A DNA stretch of 32,632 nt from an uncultured Caulobacterales bacterium (GTDB lineage Bacteria; Pseudomonadota; Alphaproteobacteria; Caulobacterales; Maricaulaceae), in assembly GCA_937927825.1 (NCBI GenBank), contig CALFWV010000066.1, positions 1 through 32,632 on the forward strand. Reading direction: 5' to 3'. The notes beneath the pieces are model-generated. The model was not told the origin of the DNA. It worked only from the letters and a program-made list of their open reading frames with translations, and did no database searches. Numbering within the stretch: position 1 is the stretch's first letter; each line of letters opens with the position of its first letter. The translations under genes were made by a program, and so were the position numbers. Shown piece by piece: positions 1 through 9,025 of the stretch.

Positions 1-138
1 CGTATGGCAGATGCCCGTCGCCATAATCTCGATCAGAACTTCGCCCGCTTTGGGACGCTGCAAATCGACCTCAACAACTTTGAGGGGTTCATTGGCGGCA
101 AAAGCAACGGCGGCGCGGGTTTTGATTGTATCGGACAT
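1..138 (-). CDS. adhC: Class III alcohol dehydrogenase / S-(hydroxymethyl)glutathione dehydrogenase, N-terminal part (runs off left edge)
   Basis: This is a 46-codon open frame on the minus strand, missing from the supplied ORF track because it leaves the window. It starts MSDTIKTRAAVAFAANEPLK and reaches ATGICHT at the edge. This N-terminus is typical of zinc-dependent class III alcohol dehydrogenases (AdhC/FrmA), which oxidise S-hydroxymethylglutathione in formaldehyde detoxification in the cytoplasm. The Cys of GICHT is the expected first catalytic zinc ligand. A GGAG ribosome-binding site lies about 6 nt before the ATG at 138. The plus-strand ORF 4..333 is its antisense shadow. Only the first eighth or so of the protein is visible, so substrate class rests on N-terminal similarity alone. 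Confidence 0.85.
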   Translation of the reverse strand, partial: MSDTIKTRAAVAFAANEPLKVVEVDLQRPKAGEVLIEIMATGICHT

Positions 139-749
139 GACGGCTCCAGTGTTTTGATGGAGCCTATGCGGAGGGAGGCGCAAGGTCCACTGGCGAGAGA
201 CTTATGTTTGAAATTGGCAAGCTGTTACGCTCACAGCCCATCAGTCTTTCGAAGCGGGTCTGCCGAGGTCTGTGTCTTGGGCAAAATAGGACTGCCCGCA
301 GGGTCGGCCTCCACGACGGAAGACCGAAAGTAGAAAGTGTTTTACGCAAAGGCTGACGTGGATTGGGCTAAAAGCCCATTCCACCCCCGCATTTGGCTTG
401 CGCCAATTGCTAGGCCTGCGGCAGCAGTTTTTGACACGCAGGTTGGGGGTCCTGCAGTTTTGCCTTCCGGTCAGAACGGCCCGTTTTATTGGATCGAACC
501 CGGTTTAAGACAAAGCAGTCAACTCTCAGCGCAAAAGGCCCGGCTTCCGGATGCTTGTAACCCGGTCGCTCAACCCTGCCGTCTCCCGGACCAGTCAGAA
601 AGCGCTAACCTGTCCTATGTCCGAAAGAACGAGTTAAATATGCGGCATAAAACCCAAAGCGCGGACGGAGTTTTTTGAATTTTTTATAAACGCTTGAAAA
701 AGCTTATGGCTTTCTTTCGAAAGCTCACCGCGAAACGGGGATAGAGCGT
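139..749. other. Long intergenic region with several hairpins, no convincing CDS
   Basis: About 610 bp separate the adhC start from the lipoprotein stop. The ORFs listed here (164..349 minus, 337..678 plus) have no recognisable domain or convincing ribosome-binding site. The stretch is rich in secondary structure. Bases 358-369 pair with 373-384 (12-nt arms with one mismatch). GGGCA 279-283 pairs with 293-297, enclosed by 265-270 with 306-311 (one G-U). A GCTTTC/GAAAGC hairpin lies near 709-724. I looked for the conserved cores of RNase P RNA, SRP RNA, tmRNA and tRNA and did not find them. It may hold the adhC promoter and an unrecognised structured RNA. Confidence 0.4.
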
Positions 750-1322
750 CTATTTCTCTTGGGTCAGGTCAAATTCCGCGACGAAATTCCGATTTTCGCG
801 GGAGAGCTGGTAAGTCATTTTCTCGCCGGGCTTTATCGTAATGAACCATGTGTTGGTCATGGACGCTTCCAAGCCATTCTCTTTAAAATTCGCTTTGGAA
901 TAGTCATCGACGGGGAAAACAGCGCGGGTTGCGGTGCTGTTTTCAGTCGTCGCGACGCCGCCATATCCCGTGACCGGATCGGGCGAGCCGTCTTTGAGTG
1001 TGTGAGCGTGACGGAAGTCGAGGGCTTGGCCATCGTCTTGCAATTTCAAAGTCCAGACGCGGCTTTTATCCGCCCCGACGGCAAGCGGGAGAACGGTTGT
1101 GTCGCCATTCGGACATGTGACGGGTCCAAGGGTCAGGACCTCTTTGCGCCAATCTTCATCCACTGCATCCGTGCTGGTGACTTGGCCTTCAAAAGTCTTC
1201 CCGCATAGGCTTTGCAGATGGGTTTGCAATTCAGTGAGGGGAGCTGCGTTATCGGGCGATGAACACCCCATCACGGCAAAAGCAACGACGCCAAGACCTA
1301 TCAATTTATTGAAATTTATCAT
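750..1322 (-). CDS. Predicted outer-membrane or periplasmic lipoprotein of unknown function
   Basis: The protein has 190 aa. A short signal peptide ends in a lipobox (AFAVMGC), predicting lipid attachment at about Cys20 and release from the inner membrane by signal peptidase II. The mature part is a globular domain with CGKTFEGQV near its start and a HAHTLKDGSPDPVTGYGG stretch in the middle. I recall similar uncharacterised secreted proteins in other Proteobacteria but know no function. An AGGA motif sits 6 nt before the ATG. The gene starts 18 nt after the hybrid kinase stop on the same strand, so the two are probably co-transcribed and it could be an accessory or output protein of that kinase (inference). 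Confidence 0.75.
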   Translation of the reverse strand: MINFNKLIGLGVVAFAVMGCSSPDNAAPLTELQTHLQSLCGKTFEGQVTSTDAVDEDWRKEVLTLGPVTCPNGDTTVLPLAVGADKSRVWTLKLQDDGQALDFRHAHTLKDGSPDPVTGYGGVATTENSTATRAVFPVDDYSKANFKENGLEASMTNTWFITIKPGEKMTYQLSRENRNFVAEFDLTQEK

Positions 1323-1340
1323 GGCGTATCCTGTTGTGAT

Positions 1341-3749
1341 CTAACCGTGGGCGGTCAGACGAATATTTATAGCTTTCCCTGTATAGATTTCCAGCTTTTC
1401 GACCAGCTCGCCCTGTTTCACAGGTTTCGTGAGATAGTCATTCATGCCGGAGTCCAGGCATTCCTGACGATCATTTTTCAAAGCATGACCCGTTAACGCC
1501 ACAATTGGAATCGCTTTCAATCCCTTTTCGTCTTCGAAACGTCTAATCGTGCGGGTGGCTTCATAGCCATCCATAACGGGCATGGATACATCCATGAGGA
1601 TAAGGGGAAAACGCGCCGGATCTTGCATATAAATATCGACGGCTTCCTGTCCATTATTTGCGAATACCGGCTCAAATGGGGTATCCGCCAACATCAATTT
1701 GACGACATCTTGGTTTAAAGAAAAATCTTCCGCAACTAAAACCTGAGACGTCGCAGAGGCCGCGGGGGCGGGCGTCGGTGCGTCCATCACATCGGGCCGG
1801 GGTCTGTCGACCGGGTTGGAAAGCACGCGGACAATCGTGTCAAATAATCGGCGCTCTCGCACCGGCTTTACGAGGTAACTATCAATACCAATCTCCCCTA
1901 ACGCGGCGGTGCTGACAGGCTGATCACAGGAAGACAGCATGATGATTTGCGGCGTTTCAACGGACGGCGTTTGCGTCACCAGTTCCGCAAATTCTTGGCC
2001 ATTCATCCCCGGCATTAAATAATCCAAGAGAATTAAATTATATGGCTCGCCGCTATCTTGCGCGAGTTTTATTTTTGTCAGGGCCTCGACGCCCTCTTGG
2101 GCTGTTTCAACGTCCATCCCCCATGACCGGATTTGTTCGGTAAACACGTCGCGGTTCACTTTTATATCATCCACGATCAGGACGCGCCGGCCCATGATAC
2201 GCGTACTGTCGAACGCCTCTGCCTTCGCCTTCGTATCTACTGCAAGCGGAACCCGGAACCCAAAGGCCGACCCTTCACCTAAGGTTGAGTCGACGCGCAT
2301 GCGTCCGCCCATCATCTCGACAATGTGTTTTGAAATCGTCAGGCCCAAGCCCGTACCGCCATAAACGCGGGTGGTTGATCCGTCCGCTTGTGTAAACTTG
2401 TCGAAAATACGGTTCATTTTTTCGGGGGAGATTCCGATGCCCGTATCTTTTACGTCCACGGTACAGACGGCGATATCGCGGCTGAGTTGAATATCAACAT
2501 CAATGGTGATGTGACCATTTTCCGTGAATTTCACGGCATTTCCGAGCAAATTGGTAATAACTTGGCGGAGCCGTCCGGCATCGCCGATAAAGTTCTTGGG
2601 CAAATCAGGCGGATAATTGATGATGAGCTCTAGGTCTTTGTTCTGCGCGGTTGTGCGAAGTAAAGACGTCACATCATTTATAGACGATTTAAGGTCGAAC
2701 GGAACCGGGTCAATTTCAAACGCTCCGGCTTCGATTTTCGAGAAATCCAATATGTCGTTGATGATTGTCAGCAAGGCGGAGGCGGAACTATTGATAACAG
2801 ATACGAACTCGCGCTGACGCTGATTAATAGCTGAATTACTCAGCAGCTCTGCCATACCCAAAATCCCGTTCATTGGGGTTCGGATTTCATGACTCATATT
2901 CGCCAGAAATTCGGATTTCGCCTGCGAGGCCGCAATCGCTTCGTCTTTTGCTTTCTCCAATTCCGCGGATTGGCGACGCTCGCGTGTCACATTTTTCACA
3001 AAGGCTTCGAGGCGAATAGCGGCGCCAGTCTCGTCGCGGATAATAGACCCGGTTGTATGAAACCACCCGGTGTGGCCGCGCGCTGAGGTACATCGGCAGG
3101 TATATTCAAATCTACCGCCTTGGCGTGGCGCGCTTTTCATAACGCGTTTAAACTCCGGTCTTTCCTCCGGATGAATGACATGGATAATCCCTTGCCGCTT
3201 TACTTTTTCAACAATTACCTCGCCAAAGTAGTGATGCAAGGATTTGCTGAGCGTGTAGGTTTTGGTTTTCAAATCCAGATGCCAATATCCGGATTGTCCG
3301 AGCTCCAAAGCCGTGTCTAACAGCTTTTCCTTTTCGACCAAATCAGACACATCATCCGCAATCGAAACGGTCTTGCCGCAGGGTAAGTGCTTTCGAACAA
3401 AGCGATGTGTCGATCCGTTTCCTAAGGTCACCAAACGAGAGCTTACTGTCTCACCAGATTTATTTCTCTTTATTTGTTCATCTGGAGAGAATTTCTGATT
3501 TCGCAGCATGGTTGGCGTAAACAAACCATTTTGAACCATCAATTCATGGCACTTGGATAATGGGTCACCCGGTTTCAGATCATCGCGCGACACGCTGATG
3601 TTGTCATAAACCGAATCCGAAATGAACAGGTAATTCATATCCTCATCTAAAATGCTCACGCCGGACATGAGATTTTCAGCAAGAATTTGGGCGTATTCAG
3701 CATCGCGGCGAATCTTCTCCGCCGCTTGCTTTCCTGTATTATTTGGCAT
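1341..3749 (-). CDS. Soluble hybrid sensor histidine kinase with two receiver domains
   Basis: The protein has 802 aa and no transmembrane segment or signal peptide, so it should sense a cytoplasmic signal. Residues about 12-135 and 145-255 look like two PAS-type sensory domains. HisKA follows with the phospho-acceptor His287 in [15 protein letters not shown]. The HATPase_c domain shows N box [10 protein letters not shown]1 DTGIGI and G2 [13 protein letters not shown] first receiver (about 521-640) has Asp576 in [11 protein letters not shown] and a KP motif. A second receiver (about 668-790) has Asp720 in [11 protein letters not shown] and TKPV. This is a BarA-like layout without the Hpt domain, so phosphate must pass to a separate Hpt or regulator not seen here. 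A GAGGGG ribosome-binding site lies 7 nt before ATG 3749. The ligand is unknown. Confidence 0.92.
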   Translation of the reverse strand: MPNNTGKQAAEKIRRDAEYAQILAENLMSGVSILDEDMNYLFISDSVYDNISVSRDDLKPGDPLSKCHELMVQNGLFTPTMLRNQKFSPDEQIKRNKSGETVSSRLVTLGNGSTHRFVRKHLPCGKTVSIADDVSDLVEKEKLLDTALELGQSGYWHLDLKTKTYTLSKSLHHYFGEVIVEKVKRQGIIHVIHPEERPEFKRVMKSAPRQGGRFEYTCRCTSARGHTGWFHTTGSIIRDETGAAIRLEAFVKNVTRERRQSAELEKAKDEAIAASQAKSEFLANMSHEIRTPMNGILGMAELLSNSAINQRQREFVSVINSSASALLTIINDILDFSKIEAGAFEIDPVPFDLKSSINDVTSLLRTTAQNKDLELIINYPPDLPKNFIGDAGRLRQVITNLLGNAVKFTENGHITIDVDIQLSRDIAVCTVDVKDTGIGISPEKMNRIFDKFTQADGSTTRVYGGTGLGLTISKHIVEMMGGRMRVDSTLGEGSAFGFRVPLAVDTKAKAEAFDSTRIMGRRVLIVDDIKVNRDVFTEQIRSWGMDVETAQEGVEALTKIKLAQDSGEPYNLILLDYLMPGMNGQEFAELVTQTPSVETPQIIMLSSCDQPVSTAALGEIGIDSYLVKPVRERRLFDTIVRVLSNPVDRPRPDVMDAPTPAPAASATSQVLVAEDFSLNQDVVKLMLADTPFEPVFANNGQEAVDIYMQDPARFPLILMDVSMPVMDGYEATRTIRRFEDEKGLKAIPIVALTGHALKNDRQECLDSGMNDYLTKPVKQGELVEKLEIYTGKAINIRLTAHG

Positions 3750-3812
3750 CCATTTACCCCTCTACCCCGAACACGCGCCTGAGTTGTTTTCTAAGATTAA
3801 AGTTAATAAACA

Positions 3813-3928
3813 CCAAAAAAAAACGGCCCTCTGCAAGTTTGCAGGGGCCGCGAAAGTCTTCGCAAATCAGTCGGGGAGAGTGAATGCGGTATGAAGCGCG
3901 ACGACAAAGGGAGGACGTTGCCGCGTTC
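3813..3928 (-). ncRNA. Candidate leader RNA or sRNA between the LysR and hybrid kinase genes
   Basis: On the minus strand a TATAAT box (3935-3940) is followed after about 80 nt by a strong intrinsic terminator (3824-3850) and a run of nine T. A transcript starting near 3928 would be about 115 nt and end 64 nt before the kinase start. It could be a free small RNA or a terminated leader controlling the kinase. I see no small ORF with a good ribosome-binding site inside and no clear TTGACA-like -35 element. The terminator could equally end the trxB-lysR transcript, which leaves the RNA as inference. Confidence 0.3.
3814..3850 (-). terminator. Intrinsic terminator after lysR or the kinase leader
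   Basis: On the minus strand CGGCCC-CTGCA pairs with TGCAG-GGGCCG, with one bulged base and an AACT-type tetraloop, followed directly by nine T. This is one of the strongest intrinsic terminators in the window. It lies between the LysR stop (4059) and the kinase start (3749). Confidence 0.85.
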
Positions 3929-3934
3929 GTATCC

Positions 3935-3940
3935 ATTATA
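3935..3940 (-). promoter_or_regulatory. TATAAT -10 box upstream of the hybrid kinase leader
   Basis: Perfect TATAAT on the minus strand, 186 nt upstream of the kinase start and inside the gap after the LysR gene. No good -35 hexamer is found at 16-18 nt spacing, so it may depend on an activator or be fortuitous. Confidence 0.35.
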
Positions 3941-4058
3941 TAGGGCGACAACCAAACATTCGGAACCCGCGGGAACGCAAGAGAGATATGCAAAAAAGCA
4001 TAGATATTAACGTTATTTCGCCCAGCTATTCATTTTCGCGTCAGCTTCATGCAAGAAT

Positions 4059-4967
4059 TCATGATTTAGGCCAGTTTTTCGTCACATTCGTCAAAAATTC
4101 ACGGAAAACCTTCGCGCGAACAGATCCGCGCAATTCAGTCGGATACACAAAATAAAGATCAAATTCTTCGCCCCGCACGGTCGGCAAAATACGCACGAGC
4201 CGCCTAGACAACACGGTCATATAATCAGGAATACCAACAATTCCGATACCCGCCTCAGCCGCCCGCATAATGCCGTGGAGATTATTGACAACCAAAGCCG
4301 GCTTTCGCGGCATGGCTTTGGGGTCCCGTCCGACCTCCAAAACCCAATTGGCACTCTGTAGATTTTTGGGAATCAAATCGCCAAAGGCGACAATCTTATG
4401 GTTGTCCAAATCTTTTGCAGATGTGGGCGCGCCGTGATCAGACAGATATTGATGGCTGGCATATAGCGACTGCGTGATTTGCCCCAGCTTACGTTCAATC
4501 ACGTCCCCCTGTGTCGAGGGCCAAGGCCGAAGCGCGCAATCCACATCAAAAGTGGACAAATCATGTTCGGAATCCTCCAAAATCAACTGCACATCAATAT
4601 CAGGATAAGCGTCGAGAAATTCCGGCAAAACAGAGGGGAGCCAGTTCGACCCTAATGAGATGGGTGAAGAGACTCGGAGCACACCTTGCGGCTTTTGCCG
4701 GGAGTCAATCACATGGCTCTGAACGCGGGCAATTCTAACAGCAACATCATCGGCGGTTTTAAATAGAATTTGCCCCTGTTCGGTCAGGGTTAAGCCACGC
4801 GCATGCCGGTGGAACAGCGGCATATCAAGGGAATCCTCAAGCGCCGTTATTTGCCGGGAAACCGCCGATTGGGATATTTTGAGCTTATCCGCCGCCGCCG
4901 TCAGAGAGCCCGTCTGCGCCGCCGCGTGAAATGTCTTTAGCTTATCCCAATCGAGGGCGTGGGGCAC
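4059..4967 (-). CDS. LysR-family transcriptional regulator downstream of trxB
   Basis: The protein has 302 aa, the normal LysR length. The N-terminal winged helix-turn-helix (about residues 6-65) shows FHAAAQTGSLTAAADKLKIS followed by QSAVSRQITALE. A linker helix and a periplasmic-binding-like effector domain (about 95-295) follow. The start is a GTG placed immediately after the TAG of trxB with no intervening base, indicating translational coupling. Pairing of a LysR gene with trxB is seen in other alphaproteobacteria, but its target and effector are not evident here. Autoregulation of the trxB-lysR unit or a thiol-linked role is possible but is inference. Confidence 0.9.
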   Translation of the reverse strand: MPHALDWDKLKTFHAAAQTGSLTAAADKLKISQSAVSRQITALEDSLDMPLFHRHARGLTLTEQGQILFKTADDVAVRIARVQSHVIDSRQKPQGVLRVSSPISLGSNWLPSVLPEFLDAYPDIDVQLILEDSEHDLSTFDVDCALRPWPSTQGDVIERKLGQITQSLYASHQYLSDHGAPTSAKDLDNHKIVAFGDLIPKNLQSANWVLEVGRDPKAMPRKPALVVNNLHGIMRAAEAGIGIVGIPDYMTVLSRRLVRILPTVRGEEFDLYFVYPTELRGSVRAKVFREFLTNVTKNWPKS

Positions 4968-5960
4968 CTACTCGGCTGCCTCTGTTTCGAGGGCCGCAAC
5001 CGAATGCGGCGGCTTGGCGGCATCTAATTCGGCGAGGTAACGCTCGGCTTCTAACGCGCCCATACAGCCGAGACCGGCGGCGGTGACCGCTTGTCGCCAA
5101 TCCTCATCGGAAACGTCGCCCGCGGCAAAGACACCGGGAACATTGGTCGCCGTACTGTCAGGCGCCGTTGTGATATAGCCGCCTTCATTCATGACAACAT
5201 GGCCTTTGAACACACTAGTCGAAGGTTTATGGCCAATCGCGATAAAGACGCCATGCGTTTCGCGGTCATAAATCTCTCCGGTTTTTGTACTTTTCAGGCG
5301 AACACCTGTCACGCCAAGCGGCTGATCGTCACCAAGGATTTCTTCCAAGGTCGTATCCCAAAGGATTTCCACTTTGGGATTGTCGAACAGACGTTGCTGT
5401 AAAATTTTCTCTGCCCGCAAGCTGTCGCGGCGATGCACGAGGGTCACGCGCGACGCAAAGTTTGTCAGGAACAACGCCTCTTCAACAGCGGTATTCCCGC
5501 CGCCCACAACAACAACTTCGCGGTCGCGGTAAAAGAACCCGTCACAGGTCGCACAGGCCGACACGCCAAAGCCTTGGAATTTATCCTCTGATGGCAAGCC
5601 AAGCCATTTTGCTTGCGCGCCCGTGGCAATAATGACGGAATCGGCGGTGTAGGTTTTGCCGCTTTCGCTTTTCATCACGAAAGGGCGTCCGGAGAAATCG
5701 ACATCGGTGATCATGTCTTCATAGAATTCCGTCCCGAATTTCAGAGCGTGTTCTTTAAATTTATCCATCAGGTCAGGTCCCATCACCTCGGGGAACCCGG
5801 GATAATTTTCGACATCTGTTGTGATGGTCAATTGGCCGCCAGGTTGCGGTCCGGCGACAATTCCGGGCTTTAGCATAGCCCGCGCCGCATAAACGGCGGC
5901 CGTATAGCCTGCGGGGCCGGACCCGATGATGAGAACGCGGTGATGAATAGTTTCGCTCAT
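4968..5960 (-). CDS. trxB: Thioredoxin-disulfide reductase (NADPH, FAD)
   Basis: The 330-aa length fits the low-molecular-weight bacterial TrxB. The FAD-binding motif GSGPAGYTAAVYAAR is at residues 13-27. The redox-active pair is Cys136/Cys139 in ACATCDGFF. The NADPH-binding GGGNTAVEEA and the C-terminal FAD motif FAAGDV follow in the expected order. The enzyme passes electrons from NADPH to thioredoxin in the cytoplasm. The C-terminus carries an extra Ala/Glu-rich tail of about 15 residues. The gene heads a two-gene unit with the LysR regulator. Its promoter must lie in 5961-6166, shared with the divergent ThuA-like gene, but no clear -35/-10 pair stands out. Confidence 0.96.
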   Translation of the reverse strand: MSETIHHRVLIIGSGPAGYTAAVYAARAMLKPGIVAGPQPGGQLTITTDVENYPGFPEVMGPDLMDKFKEHALKFGTEFYEDMITDVDFSGRPFVMKSESGKTYTADSVIIATGAQAKWLGLPSEDKFQGFGVSACATCDGFFYRDREVVVVGGGNTAVEEALFLTNFASRVTLVHRRDSLRAEKILQQRLFDNPKVEILWDTTLEEILGDDQPLGVTGVRLKSTKTGEIYDRETHGVFIAIGHKPSTSVFKGHVVMNEGGYITTAPDSTATNVPGVFAAGDVSDEDWRQAVTAAGLGCMGALEAERYLAELDAAKPPHSVAALETEAAE

Positions 5961-6166
5961 GAGAGACTCATTTCAAAATTAGGCAAGTTATGATCTTTCG
6001 TAATGTAGGGCGCACGCCCCCATCCCGCAACGCCCCCGACATCACTATGTGTGGAAGAGGCAGCCAAAAGCCCAGGTTAAACGGCGAATATATGCGCAGG
6101 TTTTGCCATCACAGCACGCCTTAAGACAGCGTTGTCATCTTTGCGGCTTTCTGGCACAAGAACAAT

Positions 6167-7051
6167 ATGAAACATTTGACCCTTCTCCTCTCCGCCGCCC
6201 TAATTTGCGCCTGCGCCCCCACAGTTGAGACGGCTCCCTCACCGTCGACACCGGAAACACCCGCTGTGGCAACATCCGATGCGAAAGCCGCGTTTAAATT
6301 ACCCCGGAGTTTCGACTATATGCCAGACGGCGCGACGCTTATTTTCTCGGCCACAACAGATTGGCGTCACGATAGCGGTATCGCGGGCGCACAGGCCTTT
6401 TGGGCGCGCGAGGCGGATATGAACGGGTCCGGCCTGTATATAACCGAAGACGCCCGTATTTTTTCGGCTGAACGGCTCGAAAAATTTGACGTCATCGTAA
6501 TGAATTCCGCAACAGGGGATGTTCTGACCAAAGGTCAACAAGATGCCATTCAAAATTTTGTAGAAAATGGCGGCGGATTGATTGCCCAACATGCTATGGG
6601 CGACAGCAGTCTCGCCGGATTTTGGCCTTGGTGGGAAGAGCAGCTTGGCACTGAATTCATCAGCCATCCCGCTGACCCTCAATTTCAAACCGCAGATGTC
6701 GTCACCTTGGCCGTCGGCCATCCTGTTATGGCGGGTCTCGGGGCAAAATTCTCTCATAATGATGAATGGTACAGCTTCACCGGGCCTGTCGCCGGCGAGG
6801 TTGTCGTCCTCGCCGGATTGGATGAGAGTACCTACTCTCCCTTCAATAAGGTTTACGGCGTGGAAGATCTACGCATGGGGCCGGAACCCTCCGATCACCC
6901 GATTGTCTGGGCCAAATGTCCGGGTGAAGGGAAAATCGTCTATTCTGCGCTGGGCCACAAGGCCGATTCTTACGATAGTGAACCTCACACGACACTGCTC
7001 AAAAATGCGATGGCATGGGTCCGCGATGAGAGTGATCAAGGCTGCCCATAG
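6167..7051 (+). CDS. ThuA-like domain lipoprotein
   Basis: The protein has 294 aa. A signal peptide with lipobox (ALICAC) predicts acylation at about Cys16. A Pro/Thr/Ser-rich linker of about 25 residues follows, then a ThuA-like (trehalose-utilisation, class I amidotransferase-like fold) domain over residues 50-290. Family hallmarks visible are a hydrophobic strand followed by WRHDSGIAGA, FVENGGGLIAQHA, HNDEWYSF and HPIVWAKCPGEGKIVY with a final GH. ThuA proteins are linked to sugar metabolism in the envelope, but the biochemical activity of the group is poorly defined. It is divergent from trxB and its stop lies 2 nt from the stop of the convergent hydrolase, so no terminator fits between them. 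Confidence 0.85.
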   Translation: MKHLTLLLSAALICACAPTVETAPSPSTPETPAVATSDAKAAFKLPRSFDYMPDGATLIFSATTDWRHDSGIAGAQAFWAREADMNGSGLYITEDARIFSAERLEKFDVIVMNSATGDVLTKGQQDAIQNFVENGGGLIAQHAMGDSSLAGFWPWWEEQLGTEFISHPADPQFQTADVVTLAVGHPVMAGLGAKFSHNDEWYSFTGPVAGEVVVLAGLDESTYSPFNKVYGVEDLRMGPEPSDHPIVWAKCPGEGKIVYSALGHKADSYDSEPHTTLLKNAMAWVRDESDQGCP

Positions 7052-7053
7052 AT

Positions 7054-8058
7054 TTAGGGCCGCAACGCCGCGCTCCGCAGCTCTGCTTGACCCAAGGCTT
7101 GGCTGAAAGCCTGCTTATTTAAGCCGGAGACGAAGCCTGTAAGCGTGGGGAGAAAATTGTCTTGCGTTGGCACGGAAATATGATTGGCATTTGGAAATTC
7201 AACATAGGTTACATCCCGGCCTGCAGCCTGCAATCCGGCGGCAAGTTTCCGGCTGAGCTCCACCGGCAAGGTTTTGTCCTTCTGCGCCCCCAGTATCAAA
7301 ATAGGGGCAGTCTCGGTCTTTAGCGTCTCGACCATGTCATAAGCCTGCAAACTTTCTGCCGGTCTGGCCCGGATGAATAATTTGGCAAACCAAGGGATAA
7401 CCGCTTTCGAAACATCTTGTGCATTGGTTGCCGTTGTTTCCAATATTATGCCGTCGACCCTATTCAGGCGCGCCGCCATATCCGCACAGACAAACCCGCC
7501 CAAAGAATGCCCCCAAAGCAGGAGCGGCTGGCGCGCGCTGAGCTCTCTATTGACATAATTTGCAAGGGTTTGATTGGCTGCCCGCAAACTTGTGGCATTT
7601 GCGCGGCCAGTGCTGTCGCCATAGCCCGGATAATCGAACATCACCACATCCGCATAGGCAATCATCTTCTGCGCGTATAGCGTGCCCGATTCATATCGGT
7701 CAGAGGCGTTCCCGCCGCAATGCACAATAAGGGGCCGCGCAGTGCCGGGTCTTTCAATCCGTGTGATCGCCAGAACATCTTCACCATATCGTAAAGCCTC
7801 ATGCATCAACTTGGTTTTGACAAAATCACGCGAGCGAATGTGGTGTTGCGCGGTTTGTCCATCCGCCCACACGTCAATGGTCAAATCCGTCGGCGTTGAA
7901 AACACCTGTTCATATTTCATCTTTGTCAAGCGCGGGTCATCGGGGTCCCCAAATTGCCCGGGCTGAAACACAAAAGACTCGTCCAGAGTGATGGTTTTAC
8001 AGCCGCAAAGCAAAATCGCGCATAAGAGCGCGCTAACAAGCCTGATATATGCCCACAT
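7054..8058 (-). CDS. Lipoprotein alpha/beta hydrolase
   Basis: The ORF track begins at 8139, but that start lies inside the ELM1-like gene. ATG 8058, 4 nt after the ELM1 stop, gives a clean lipoprotein signal (MWAYIRLVSALLCAILLCGC) and a 334-aa protein. The serine-hydrolase nucleophile elbow is GHSLGG. The probable acid is the Asp in ILGAQKDKTLP and the His is in FPNANHISV. A conserved DYPGYGDSTG loop precedes the elbow. The fold resembles the BEM46/YfhR-type hydrolases. Substrate is unknown. It is the third gene of the greA-ELM1-hydrolase operon. An alternative start at 8076 would overlap the upstream gene by 14 nt. Confidence 0.85.
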   Translation of the reverse strand: MWAYIRLVSALLCAILLCGCKTITLDESFVFQPGQFGDPDDPRLTKMKYEQVFSTPTDLTIDVWADGQTAQHHIRSRDFVKTKLMHEALRYGEDVLAITRIERPGTARPLIVHCGGNASDRYESGTLYAQKMIAYADVVMFDYPGYGDSTGRANATSLRAANQTLANYVNRELSARQPLLLWGHSLGGFVCADMAARLNRVDGIILETTATNAQDVSKAVIPWFAKLFIRARPAESLQAYDMVETLKTETAPILILGAQKDKTLPVELSRKLAAGLQAAGRDVTYVEFPNANHISVPTQDNFLPTLTGFVSGLNKQAFSQALGQAELRSAALRP

Positions 8059-8062
8059 CGCG

Positions 8063-9025
8063 CTATGACCTCTCATCAAAGCCCGCCCAGACGACTTGGG
8101 CCGCTCGCGCGGTTTCATCCAGCGGCGCGTAATCATCACCGCCTAGCTGTCCGTCATAGCGGATGACATGGCAGCGCGTTTCAAGCGATGTGTAGAGCTT
8201 TTCAAATTTCCCGGCTTGGCCTGACATTGGCAAACGGTAAACAGGTTTGCCCGTTGCGCATCCTTCCGTCAGCATATTCGTGCTGTCTTCCGTCACGAGG
8301 ATCATCTCTGCGCCGCCCAGAAAAGCGAAATAGGGATTGGGCCCCTCCCCGTCATGATACCAGACATTATCTGTGTCAGATGCAAAGCGCCGCCATGCCG
8401 TAACCGCAAAATCGGGCGTCCGGCGAGAGGTTGAAATAAGAAGCGATTGTCCTGCCGCAGATAACCCCTGCGCGGCCGCCATATGCGCGGCGTGGGACGC
8501 CTTATCCAATGTATGGGTTTTGGACGATCCCCCAATCAAAAACGCCGCACGCGGCATGGGAAGTTTGGATAAGCCCTCGGCAAAGTTCAGCGTCTCTATA
8601 ATTATTTTTTGACGGGAAACCCGGTTGGGCGACCCGAGAATGGTTTCGACATTCGCTCCCCGCACGGCGTCATGGGCGGGGGCGATGACCAAATCAAAAT
8701 GCGACGGGTCCAAACGCGGGTCTTGTATATAGACCGTCAGAACCTCGGGATGATCGCGTTTCAGATGAAGGAGCGGCGCGATGGCTTGCCGCCCGCAGCC
8801 TATCGCGATGTCGCAGGTCGGTAAGTTAAATTTGGCAAGGCGCAATTGCGCGCGCGGCGGTAGCGCGGCCAGCGTTTTCCCGTGGACAATATGATGGGTT
8901 TGAATCGTAAGCGGGCGCAGCTCGGCACACCGTTCTGCCAAACCCAAGGCTTGATTTTCAATGCCGCGCCGCCCGTCAGAGAGAACGAGGCACCGCAGCG
9001 CCCCGGCTTCGCCCGTCTCAGACAT
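8063..9025 (-). CDS. Mitochondrial fission ELM1-family protein (bacterial)
   Basis: The 320-aa protein carries features of the ELM1 family (formerly DUF1022), including LVLSDGRRGIENQALGLA at the N-terminus, IGCGRQAIAPLLHLKRD and YIQDPRLDPSHFDLVIAP. The C-terminal half has LVTEDSTNMLTEGCATGKPV, reminiscent of GT-B glycosyltransferase sugar-nucleotide binding regions. The plant homologue is tied to mitochondrial fission. The bacterial role is not established, and a glycosyltransferase-like envelope function is a reasonable guess. Its ATG shares a base with the greA TAA (TAATG), and the lipoprotein hydrolase follows closely, so the three are very likely co-translated. Confidence 0.88.
   Translation of the reverse strand: MSETGEAGALRCLVLSDGRRGIENQALGLAERCAELRPLTIQTHHIVHGKTLAALPPRAQLRLAKFNLPTCDIAIGCGRQAIAPLLHLKRDHPEVLTVYIQDPRLDPSHFDLVIAPAHDAVRGANVETILGSPNRVSRQKIIIETLNFAEGLSKLPMPRAAFLIGGSSKTHTLDKASHAAHMAAAQGLSAAGQSLLISTSRRTPDFAVTAWRRFASDTDNVWYHDGEGPNPYFAFLGGAEMILVTEDSTNMLTEGCATGKPVYRLPMSGQAGKFEKLYTSLETRCHVIRYDGQLGGDDYAPLDETARAAQVVWAGFDERS

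Noticed and set aside
4-333. 109-aa plus-strand ORF at the left edge
   Set aside because: It is antisense to the adhC start on the minus strand, which has a recognisable protein sequence and ribosome-binding site.
491-501. GGATCGAACCC, resembling the reverse of a tRNA T-loop (GGGTTCGATCC)
   Set aside because: The flanking bases do not form a T-stem or acceptor stem on either strand.
337-678. 113-aa plus-strand ORF
   Set aside because: No recognisable domain, no good ribosome-binding site, and it runs across the hairpins of the intergenic region.
3754-3993. 79-aa minus-strand ORF in the kinase leader region
   Set aside because: It spans the intrinsic terminator and its poly-T run, and has no recognisable domain.
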